From contig JAEXRB010000185.1 in assembly GCA_023438325.1 (NCBI GenBank), positions 1 through 6,918 on the forward strand: a stretch of DNA of 6,918 nucleotides. Reading direction: 5' to 3'. The notes beneath the pieces were generated by a model. The model worked only from the letters and a program-made list of their open reading frames with translations. It was not told the origin of the DNA and searched no databases. Source of the stretch: Pseudomonadota bacterium. Its GTDB lineage: Bacteria; Pseudomonadota; Gammaproteobacteria; Xanthomonadales; Xanthomonadaceae. Made by a program: the position numbers and the translations under genes. Shown piece after piece: positions 1 through 6,668 of this stretch; within the stretch, counting starts at the first letter, position 1, and each line of letters begins with the position of its first letter.

Positions 1-785
1 AACAACCGCTGCGCCAGTTCCGTCGCCACCTCCCCCAACACCAGCCGGTCGGCATCCGGCTGCCCGAGCAGATGCCAGGCCGCTTCGTTGTGCAAATGCA
101 CGATGCCGGCCACGTCCACCACCAGCACGCCGGTACGCATGCGCCGGATCACCAGTTCATTGATCTGCGCCAGGCTCTCCACCTCCACGCCGCGTTGCTG
201 CGCCAGCACGTGGGTTTCGCGCATCTGCCCTCCCACCAGGTCACCCAGCTTGGCCATCGCCAGATAACCCAGCGCGCACACCACGATCTCGATCAGCGAG
301 CGCCGATCGAAACCTGCATCCATGCGTGACAGTGCGTATTCCAGCAACAGCAGCGCCCCCGCGGCTATCGCGAGCTTCAGCGTGGTGCGCAATGGCAACA
401 GCACCGCCGCCGCGCCGAAGGTGACGATCAGTGCCATCGCGATGCCGGTCTGCAGATGCGTGACCGAATGCACCATCAGCACCGTGGCCACCACATCCAG
501 CACCACACCCACGACCACTTGCCCGAACAATGGATGGCCCGGGCGCCGTCCGTGCACCAGCAATACCAGCGCGCACAAAAAGTAGATTCCGGCCACCGCT
601 GCCGCCAGATGCGGCCGAATCAGCGCGACCCAGGCCTCCGGCAACGACCCAAACGCCAGCAACGCGAATACCGATGCCACCAGCATGCGGTACAAGGTGA
701 AGAAATACTGCTCCCGACGCAGTGCTTCGTCGCCCGAAGCCACGTCATCCTCCGCGTCCTTCCCCGCCCTTACGATTTCACTCAC
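1..785 (-). CDS. pilS: PilS-like type IV pilus sensor histidine kinase (N-terminal part; gene runs off the left edge)
   Basis: The frame is open from the proposed GTG start (783-785) to the left edge, giving 261 codons of a protein usually a little over 500 residues long. Six hydrophobic helices are visible at about residues 28-46, 58-78, 86-106, 112-131, 134-152 and 163-183, and RREQYFFTLYRM precedes the first. After a linker comes the start of a PAS-type segment near 205-250 (VIRRMRTGVLVVD, then HNEAAWHLLG). This layout fits PilS, which with the response regulator PilR controls pilin transcription; the H-box and ATPase domains would lie outside the window. GTG at 785 is chosen because AGGGGG sits 8 nt upstream. 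In-frame ATGs at 801-803 and 810-812 lack a Shine-Dalgarno sequence, and an in-frame stop at 879-881 bounds the frame. The identification also leans on adjacency to sucC, recalled from Xanthomonads. Family is fairly sure, symbol less so. Confidence 0.83.
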   Translation of the reverse strand, partial: MSEIVRAGKDAEDDVASGDEALRREQYFFTLYRMLVASVFALLAFGSLPEAWVALIRPHLAAAVAGIYFLCALVLLVHGRRPGHPLFGQVVVGVVLDVVATVLMVHSVTHLQTGIAMALIVTFGAAAVLLPLRTTLKLAIAAGALLLLEYALSRMDAGFDRRSLIEIVVCALGYLAMAKLGDLVGGQMRETHVLAQQRGVEVESLAQINELVIRRMRTGVLVVDVAGIVHLHNEAAWHLLGQPDADRLVLGEVATELAQRL

Positions 786-793
786 GTGGCACG

Positions 794-799
794 CCCCCT
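794..799 (-). promoter_or_regulatory. Ribosome binding site of pilS that decides the GTG start
   Basis: On the minus strand AGGGGG lies 8 nt before GTG at 783-785. The two upstream in-frame ATG codons (801-803 and 810-812) have no purine-rich sequence at a suitable distance. This favours the GTG start, though a start at 803 would only add six residues. Confidence 0.5.
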
Positions 800-856
800 T
801 CATCAATGCCATGCGTACTGCATCGCATGGTGTTGGCAGGACGAAGTATGCGCGTT

Positions 857-885
857 TTGCCTTTGACCTGCCGCTCCATCAAAAT
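857..885 (+). promoter_or_regulatory. Candidate sigma-70 promoter for sucCD
   Basis: TTGCCT (857-862) and CAAAAT (880-885) are separated by exactly 17 nt. Each matches the sigma-70 consensus at four of six positions. Transcription would begin near 892, giving a leader of about 74 nt before sucC. The downstream sequence is very GC-rich, so this is the most AT-rich and best-placed candidate in the divergent gap. It was found by eye and is not proof of a promoter. Confidence 0.4.
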
Positions 886-932
886 AGGCGGCCCGCTGCG
901 GCGCTATGCCCAGGGCAAAGTGCGGCGGCGCG

Positions 933-954
933 TCCCTCCCCTCCCTCCTTCCCC
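933..954. other. C/T-only tract with a G-quadruplex pattern on the minus strand
   Basis: All 22 bases are C or T on the plus strand. The minus strand therefore reads as G-runs of 4, 2, 3, 4 and 3 separated by one or two A residues. Taking the 4, 3, 4 and 3 runs gives loops of 5, 1 and 1 nt, which meets the usual G3+N1-7 quadruplex pattern. The tract ends immediately before the sucC ribosome binding site, so it lies in the sucC leader with the G-rich strand as template. The pattern is seen directly; any structural or regulatory role is inference. Confidence 0.45.
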
Positions 955-962
955 AAGGGTGA
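955..962 (+). promoter_or_regulatory. Ribosome binding site of sucC
   Basis: AAGGGTGA lies shortly before the ATG at 966, with 6 nt between AAGGG and the start codon. This supports the start that aligns with the conserved N-terminus of SucC. Confidence 0.7.
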
Positions 963-965
963 CGC

Positions 966-2126
<1,161 letters not shown>

Positions 2127-2129
<3 letters not shown>

Positions 2130-2133
2130 GGAA
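2127..2133 (+). promoter_or_regulatory. Ribosome binding site of sucD overlapping the sucC stop
   Basis: TGAGGAA contains the sucC stop codon (TGA, 2127-2129) and an AGGA Shine-Dalgarno core. It lies 8 nt before the sucD ATG at 2142. The overlap suggests coupled translation of the two subunits, which fits their 1:1 use. Confidence 0.75.
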
Positions 2134-2141
2134 CGAACACC

Positions 2142-3017
2142 ATGAGCGTATTGGTCAACAAGAACACCAAGGTGATCGTGCAGGGCTTCACCGGCCAGCA
2201 GGGCACCTTCCATGCCGAGCAGATGCTCGATTACGGCACCAAGGTCGTCGGCGGCGTCACGCCCGGCAAGGGTGGCACCCAGCACATCGGCCTGCCGGTC
2301 TTCAATACCGTGCAGGAAGCCGTCGATGAAACCGGCGCCGACGCCTCCGTCATCTACGTGCCGCCGGCATTTGCCGCCGACGCCATCCTCGAAGCCGCCG
2401 ATGCCGGCATCCGCATCATCGTCTGCATCACCGAAGGCATCCCGGTGCTGGACATGCTGCGCGTGAAGAACACCCTGGCCGGTTACGACGATGTCGTGCT
2501 GATCGGCCCCAACTGCCCCGGCGTCATCACCCCGGGCGAATGCAAGATCGGCATCATGCCGGGCCACATCCACATGCCAGGCAAGATCGGCATCGTGTCG
2601 CGCTCGGGCACGCTGACCTATGAGGCGGTCAAGCAGACCACCGACGCGGGCTTGGGCCAGTCCACCTGCATCGGCATCGGCGGCGACCCGATCAACGGCA
2701 CCAACTTCATCGACGCCCTGCGCCTGTTCCAGGACGATCCGCAGACCGAAGGCATCATCATGGTCGGCGAAATCGGCGGCAGCGCCGAGGAAGAAGCCGC
2801 GCAATTCATCTCCGAATACGTCACCAAACCGGTGGTCGGCTTCATCGCCGGCGCCTCAGCCCCAAAGGGCAAGCGCATGGGCCATGCCGGCGCCATCGCC
2901 TCGGGCGGATCGGGCACGGCGGAAGGCAAGTTCGAAGCACTGGAAAAGGCCGGTGTCACCACGGTCAAGTCGCCGGGAGACTTGGGGCGCGCCATTGCCA
3001 AGCGACTGGCTTCCTGA
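2142..3017 (+). CDS. sucD: Succinyl-CoA synthetase alpha subunit
   Basis: This subunit binds CoA and carries the histidine that is phosphorylated during catalysis; it works as a complex with SucC. At 291 residues it is of normal length. The N-terminal Rossmann-type CoA-binding domain shows GFTGQQGTFH at 15-24 and VTPGKGGTQHIGLPVF around 39-54. IGPNCPGVITPGE lies near 121-133, followed by SRSGTLTYE at 153-161. The active-site loop is GHAGAIASGGSGTAEG at 247-262, with the catalytic histidine at position 248 (codon 2883-2885), equivalent to His246 of the E. coli protein. The C-terminus VKSPGDLGRAIAKRL is typical. It is the second gene of the sucCD unit and is followed 25 nt after its stop by a strong intrinsic terminator, so the transcript most likely carries only these two genes. 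Confidence 0.99.
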   Translation: MSVLVNKNTKVIVQGFTGQQGTFHAEQMLDYGTKVVGGVTPGKGGTQHIGLPVFNTVQEAVDETGADASVIYVPPAFAADAILEAADAGIRIIVCITEGIPVLDMLRVKNTLAGYDDVVLIGPNCPGVITPGECKIGIMPGHIHMPGKIGIVSRSGTLTYEAVKQTTDAGLGQSTCIGIGGDPINGTNFIDALRLFQDDPQTEGIIMVGEIGGSAEEEAAQFISEYVTKPVVGFIAGASAPKGKRMGHAGAIASGGSGTAEGKFEALEKAGVTTVKSPGDLGRAIAKRLAS

Positions 3018-3042
3018 TCGCACCCAGGCCTCATGCACTACC

Positions 3043-3074
3043 AGAAGGGCCGCCTCGTGCGGCCCTTCTTTTTT
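3043..3074 (+). terminator. Intrinsic terminator of sucCD
   Basis: A perfect 11-bp stem (AGAAGGGCCGC at 3043-3053 pairing with GCGGCCCTTCT at 3059-3069) encloses a 5-nt loop, CTCGT. It is followed by a T-run that ends at 3074. It lies 25 nt past the sucD stop. In the opposite direction the stem is followed by GGTAGTGC rather than a T-run, so it is oriented for sucCD. The convergent esterase gene ends only 5 nt beyond it and may gain at most weak termination. Confidence 0.93.
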
Positions 3075-3078
3075 CCGA

Positions 3079-3891
3079 TTACTTGCCTGCGGGATACATC
3101 AGCGGCAATGCCTGCGGCGCCACGGCCCGGTAAATCGTGCCGTGGGTCAGATCGATGCGCGGCTGATAGATCGTTTCCAGCCCTTCGGGAGCAGCGCGGG
3201 ACAGTATTTCGGCCAACGTGGTGGCATGCGGCACGATGTCGGTTTCATCGGCATGTGAAAGATAGATCCGGCCACGCAAGTCAGGGTGTTGCGCCAGCAC
3301 GGCCTCGGCCTGTTTCACCAGATGGGCATCGTTCCACCAGAGGCTGGGGCTGAGCGCAATCCAGGTATCGAACAGATCCGGCTGCGCGAAGAAGCTGTCC
3401 AGGATGAACAGGCCGGCCAGCGACTCCCCCACGATGCCGGATGCTTCGGTGATGCGATACGTCTTGCCGATATGCGGCTTCAGCTCTTCGGCCAGAAAGC
3501 GCCGAAAAGACGGCGCACCACCCACACGCGGAGCAATCGTTGCATCCGATTCAACCTGCGTGGGCGGAGAGAGGTCATAGCGCCGCTGGATATTTTCGAT
3601 ACCCACCAGTATCAATGGCTGCATCCGGCCTGCGCGGATGCCGTCATCAAGGGTGGTGGCAATGTGGGGAAAATCCTCACGCACGCCACCATCGGGCATG
3701 TACAGCACCGGATAGGCCTGGGCACTGCCAGCGTAGTCGGGGGGCAGATAAACGTTGATCTTCCTGCTTTCGCCAAGCACCGTCGAAGCCAGATCGAAAC
3801 TTTCATGCGCAGGCACCGGCTCAGGGACCTGAGAGGCGCACGCCTGAAGCAAGAGCACAACGACAGCCGTCATGAAATACCGTATTCGCAT
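3079..3891 (-). CDS. Putative lipoprotein esterase, alpha/beta-hydrolase fold (putative esterase family, PF00756-like)
   Basis: The 270-residue product resembles esterases of the EstD, Fes and BesA type. With the ATG at 3889-3891 it begins MRIRYF and has a short hydrophobic stretch ending in the lipobox LQAC, with the lipidated Cys at 18 and Ala next to it, which usually allows sorting to the outer membrane. The hydrolase part shows INVYLPPDY near 45-53, PVLYMPDGG, ILVGIEN and a nucleophile elbow GESLAG with Ser157. Then come LSPSLWWND near 180-188 and a likely catalytic His250 in LTHGTIYR. The acidic member of the triad is probably in SHADETDIV but I cannot fix it. A longer frame reaches an ATG at 3928-3930, but that would bury the signal peptide and has no ribosome binding site; the chosen ATG has only a weak one (GGGG). 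Substrate is unknown: siderophore ester, acyl ester and other small esters are all possible. Confidence 0.85.
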   Translation of the reverse strand: MRIRYFMTAVVVLLLQACASQVPEPVPAHESFDLASTVLGESRKINVYLPPDYAGSAQAYPVLYMPDGGVREDFPHIATTLDDGIRAGRMQPLILVGIENIQRRYDLSPPTQVESDATIAPRVGGAPSFRRFLAEELKPHIGKTYRITEASGIVGESLAGLFILDSFFAQPDLFDTWIALSPSLWWNDAHLVKQAEAVLAQHPDLRGRIYLSHADETDIVPHATTLAEILSRAAPEGLETIYQPRIDLTHGTIYRAVAPQALPLMYPAGK

Positions 3892-4146
3892 AAGCCCCAC
3901 ACCACGATAAGTACCGAATCGGCACGGCATTCAAGGTATTACAAAACCCGTGGGCATGATCAACAACATCGTCGCCAAAGGCACTCTGGAAGGGCCGGCT
4001 TTGCGCGCAGCTTCTGCGATGCGTCCCGAAATCGCCGTCAAGCCGGGGGCCGGCTTCATCGCCTCCTGCGGCCCGGGCACGACGGAAGGCGTGCTCGAAA
4101 CATCTACCTGCCAAGGGGCCGAAATCGCTCGCACAAAGAGGCTGGA
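3892..4146. other. Gap between the kinase and esterase genes, no convincing gene
   Basis: These 255 nt hold no gene I can defend. A weak minus-strand promoter could be formed by TTGAAT (3929-3934) and TACTTA (3908-3913), but the 15-nt spacing is short and it would leave a leader of about 10 nt. A perfect 7-bp inverted repeat with a 3-nt loop (AAGCCGG and CCGGCTT) spans 4040-4056 and has no T-run on either side. A plus-strand frame is open from 3911 to 4225. It contains GAGFIASCGPGTTEG, which resembles the SucD active-site loop, but it lacks a ribosome binding site and runs into the end of the kinase gene. A minus-strand frame at 3931-4134 starts with GTG, also without a ribosome binding site. 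Either frame could be a remnant of a lost gene. Confidence 0.5.
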
Positions 4147-4152
4147 TCAGCC
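4135..4152 (-). terminator. Weak possible terminator overlapping the kinase stop codon
   Basis: On the minus strand GGCTG (4148-4152) and CAGCC (4140-4144) form a 5-bp stem with a 3-nt loop ATC, followed by TCTTT. The kinase stop codon (4147-4149) lies within the hairpin. The stem is short and the T-run is interrupted, so termination would be inefficient at best. Confidence 0.2.
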
Positions 4153-6576
4153 GCCGCGCGCTTGCTCCAGCCGCGCCTGGATCGCCGGCAGATCGGTATT
4201 GCCCGGATCCAGTTCACGCGCCTGATCGAAGGCGCGCGTGGCCAGATCGATTTCGCCGGCACCGATGCGCTCGCTGGCATAGGCCAGATAGCTGCGAGCC
4301 AGACGCCGGCGGGCAGGCACGAGACGCGCATCGGAAGGCGCGATCACGCTCATGGCTTCCAGCGCATCGCGCGCGGCGCCCAGACGATTGCCGGCCATCG
4401 CATCCTCGAAACGCTGCATCGCACGATCCGGTAATCCAGCCAATCCGCCACGCGCCTCGGCATTGCCGGGCGCCTGTGCCAACACCGCACGATAGAGGTC
4501 ATAAGCGCTCTCTCCGGGCGGCATCAGCAGCCGCCCGGCCTGCGTCGCATCGCGCGCACGTTGCAGTGTCGCGGAAATGTCGATGGCAGCCACCACCTGT
4601 TGCGCCTGAATCTGCCCGCGCCGTTCACGCACTTCATTCAGCCGTTGCTGCGTGGTGCCGAGTGCCGACAGATCCGGAGCCAATCGGCCGGCCTGTCCGA
4701 TCAGATCCTGGGCGGTGTCGAATTGATGGTCGTCGATGTGCTTGCCGGCCTGCGCCAGCAGGGCCATCGCAACATTGCGCACGCCTTCCAGCGCACGCGG
4801 CTGCGCGGGATCCTGCGCAAGCACGGCCTGATAGCCCTGCAAGGCATTGGGTTGACGCGGGGGCGTGAGCTGAGCGCGCGCCAACAGCGCATCGGCGGCG
4901 TCGAGCTGACCACTCACGTTGTCAGCCTGGACTTGCCGCGCCCGAGCCAGCAGCGCACGCGCTTCGGGCAGGCCCAAATGTGCCGAATCGAGCGCAGCAA
5001 CACGCTCGATGGTCTGCGCGGCTGCATCGAACTGCCCGAGCGTGATCGCCTGGCGTGCCTGTTCGAGCAGGCGTGCGAGCGAATCGCGCAGGCCGGCAAC
5101 CGCGATGGCGTTGCCCGAGTCAATCGCCAGCGCACGCCGATAGAGCGCCACGGCACTGTCTTGGTTGCCATCCAGCTCGCCGGCATCCGCAGCACTGCGC
5201 GCGGCATCGAGCAGACTGCCGAGTTCGACATCGCGGCTTTCCCGTACTTGCAGCAGGCGCGCCAGATCCGCCACATCGGCCGCGGGCAGGGCCAATGATT
5301 GCGCTTGGGCCAGCAATTGGGTGGCCGGCGTGGCGTCGCCTGCTGCCAGCGCCGCACGAGCCTGAGCGAGCAACTGCCGGCCCACGTCCTGCAAACCGCG
5401 CCGCGCCGGCTGATTGTCAGGGTCAAGCGCGAGGGCGGCGAGATACAACTCACGCGCACTGCCCTCGCCACCGGAAAGTCGGCCCTGCCGCATTGCCTCG
5501 CCGGCATCCAGCAAGAGGCTGTTCATGCGGGTGTGCGGCAGAACATCGCGCAGGCGATCCTGAAACAGATACAGCCCGGTGCCGAGCAAGACCAGCACCA
5601 AGGCCGCAACTGCCAGCCAGCGCCAACGCCGTCCGCGCCGCCCGCCACTGCCGGATGCACGGAAGCGCGAGGGCGTATGCAGAACCTCCTCGATGCGGCC
5701 CAGACGTGGCTCGTCCGACTCGTTCCAGTCCGGCAAAATCGCCGCCGCAGGCGTCACCGGCAACACTCTGGTTTCGCGGGATGCGGAAGACGAGCGCGCC
5801 GCAGCATCGAGTGCGGCGGCAACATCGGCACCGCGCTGATAGCGCTGCGCAGGATCCTTGGCAAGCATGCGATCGAGGATCGGCTGCAAGGCTGCAAACT
5901 CTTCCGGCAACTTCGGCAACGGTGCGGTGATGTGCATGATGCCGACCGCAAGCGAATCGGCAGCCTGATACGGAACCCGCCCCACCAAAAGCTCGTAAAG
6001 CACGATGCCCAGGCTGTAGATATCCGCACGCCCGTCCAGCGGCTGGCCGCGCGCCTGCTCGGGGCTCATGTAATGCGGTGTGCCGACGATGGCTCCGGTG
6101 CGGGTCATGCGGCTGGCATCGCTGACCCGTGCGATGCCGAAATCGGTAAGCACCGCAGCGCCGTCCTCGCGCAGCAGGATGTTGTCCGGTTTGATGTCGC
6201 GATGAACGATGCCGTGCACGCCGGCGTAATCGAGCGCACTGGCGATCTGGCTGGCGATGCGCAATGCAAAACTCAGCGGCCGGGGCGAGCCGTCGCGCCC
6301 CATCACCTGCCCGCCGGGCAGGTACTCCATCGCGATGTAATGATGCTCGCCGCTGACTCCCACGTCGTACACCTGGACCACGTTGGGATGGCGCAACTTG
6401 GCCGCGATGCGTGCCTCGCGCAGGAATCGCTCGCCGAACTGTTCGTCCCCCAGAAGCGTGGTCGACATGACCTTCAGCGCCACTTCGCGCTGCACCGATT
6501 GCTGCTCGGCCAGATACACGGTGGCCATGCCACCGCGTCCCAGCGTCCGCAAGATCCGGTACCCGGAAATGTCCAA
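4147..6576 (-). CDS. Membrane-anchored Ser/Thr protein kinase with a four-module repeat domain
   Basis: A Hanks-type (PknB-like) kinase of 809 residues counted from TTG at 6574-6576. The catalytic domain occupies about residues 5-260. It has the glycine loop GRGGMATV (13-20), Lys35 in VALKV, Glu54 of helix C, HRDIKPDN with Asp127, DFG (145-147), and an activation loop with TRT (Thr158 and Thr160, placed like the autophosphorylated pair of PknB). GTPHYMSPEQ follows; no key residue is missing. A linker with a basic stretch (RRGRRWRW) leads to one membrane helix at about 320-338. The remaining roughly 470 residues, presumably periplasmic, are Ala/Leu-rich helical repeats of TPR character. TTG at 6576 is chosen because GGAGG lies 5 nt upstream and the product then begins DISGYRILRTLGRGG as family members commonly do. 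The frame extends to another TTG at 6643-6645 with no ribosome binding site. asnB lies upstream in the same direction. Target and ligand are unknown. Confidence 0.95.
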   Translation of the reverse strand: MDISGYRILRTLGRGGMATVYLAEQQSVQREVALKVMSTTLLGDEQFGERFLREARIAAKLRHPNVVQVYDVGVSGEHHYIAMEYLPGGQVMGRDGSPRPLSFALRIASQIASALDYAGVHGIVHRDIKPDNILLREDGAAVLTDFGIARVSDASRMTRTGAIVGTPHYMSPEQARGQPLDGRADIYSLGIVLYELLVGRVPYQAADSLAVGIMHITAPLPKLPEEFAALQPILDRMLAKDPAQRYQRGADVAAALDAAARSSSASRETRVLPVTPAAAILPDWNESDEPRLGRIEEVLHTPSRFRASGSGGRRGRRWRWLAVAALVLVLLGTGLYLFQDRLRDVLPHTRMNSLLLDAGEAMRQGRLSGGEGSARELYLAALALDPDNQPARRGLQDVGRQLLAQARAALAAGDATPATQLLAQAQSLALPAADVADLARLLQVRESRDVELGSLLDAARSAADAGELDGNQDSAVALYRRALAIDSGNAIAVAGLRDSLARLLEQARQAITLGQFDAAAQTIERVAALDSAHLGLPEARALLARARQVQADNVSGQLDAADALLARAQLTPPRQPNALQGYQAVLAQDPAQPRALEGVRNVAMALLAQAGKHIDDHQFDTAQDLIGQAGRLAPDLSALGTTQQRLNEVRERRGQIQAQQVVAAIDISATLQRARDATQAGRLLMPPGESAYDLYRAVLAQAPGNAEARGGLAGLPDRAMQRFEDAMAGNRLGAARDALEAMSVIAPSDARLVPARRRLARSYLAYASERIGAGEIDLATRAFDQARELDPGNTDLPAIQARLEQARGG
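4150..5520 (-). repeat. Four tandem protein modules of about 100 residues in the kinase C-terminal half
   Basis: Modules cover roughly 5236-5520, 4930-5217, 4618-4908 and 4282-4572, and a single extra TPR-like unit closes the protein at about 4150-4297. Each module has two parts. The first reads like LLDAA, then a loop with GxL, then ALYRRALAIDSGN; the versions are ELYLAALALDPDN, LYRRALAIDSGN, GYQAVLAQDPAQ and LYRAVLAQAPGN. The second part is like LLEQARQAITLGQFDAAAQTI. The repetition is visible in protein sequence but divergent in DNA, so it is an old duplication. Confidence 0.75.
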
Positions 6577-6581
6577 TATGC

Positions 6582-6586
6582 CCTCC
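6582..6586 (-). promoter_or_regulatory. Ribosome binding site of the kinase gene that decides the TTG start
   Basis: On the minus strand an exact GGAGG core, inside a longer G-rich run, lies 5 nt before TTG at 6574-6576. The next upstream candidate start, TTG at 6643-6645, has no such sequence, and the ATG at 6638-6640 is out of frame. Confidence 0.65.
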
Positions 6587-6635
6587 CCCCCTGCTGGCGA
6601 CCCGTCCGCCGTATCACGCGGCTCGATGAACCGGA

Positions 6636-6644
6636 AGCATAGCA
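6636..6644 (-). promoter_or_regulatory. Possible extended -10 promoter element for the kinase gene
   Basis: The minus strand reads TGCTATGCT, a TGn motif joined to a -10-like TATGCT (four of six consensus positions). No good -35 is seen at the usual distance. Transcription would start near 6629, leaving about 53 nt before the TTG start. It lies in the 92-nt gap after asnB, where I see no terminator. Confidence 0.25.
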
Positions 6645-6668
6645 ACTGTCAGTGCGGTGATTCGCTGC

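Noticed and set aside
456..866. Plus-strand frame of 136 codons opposite pilS, crossing the divergent promoter region
   Set aside because: The His/Gln/Arg-rich product is the mirror of the transmembrane PilS sequence, and it covers the likely promoters.
907..917. Palindrome TGCCCAGGGCA as an operator in the sucC leader
   Set aside because: A single short GC-rich palindrome with a 1-nt centre is expected by chance at this composition, and no regulator with this site comes to mind.
3043..3074. Reading the sucCD hairpin as a bidirectional terminator also serving the esterase gene
   Set aside because: In the minus direction the stem is not followed by a T-run, so only weak termination is plausible.
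3892..3930. Longer esterase start at ATG 3928-3930
   Set aside because: It would place 13 residues ahead of a normal lipoprotein signal peptide and has no ribosome binding site.
4040..4056. Perfect 7-bp inverted repeat with a 3-nt loop as a terminator
   Set aside because: No T-run follows on either strand, and it lies about 90 nt past the kinase stop; a GC-rich chance hairpin is sufficient explanation.
3286..4434. Open frame of 382 codons on the plus strand across the esterase, the gap and the kinase end
   Set aside because: It is antisense to two well-supported genes and bridges an intergenic gap with no coherent protein pattern or ribosome binding site.
5299..6642. Open frame of 447 codons on the plus strand antisense to the kinase
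   Set aside because: The kinase on the other strand has every catalytic motif in order. The antisense product is Arg/Gln/His-rich without domains, and stops are rare only because of the kinase codon bias.
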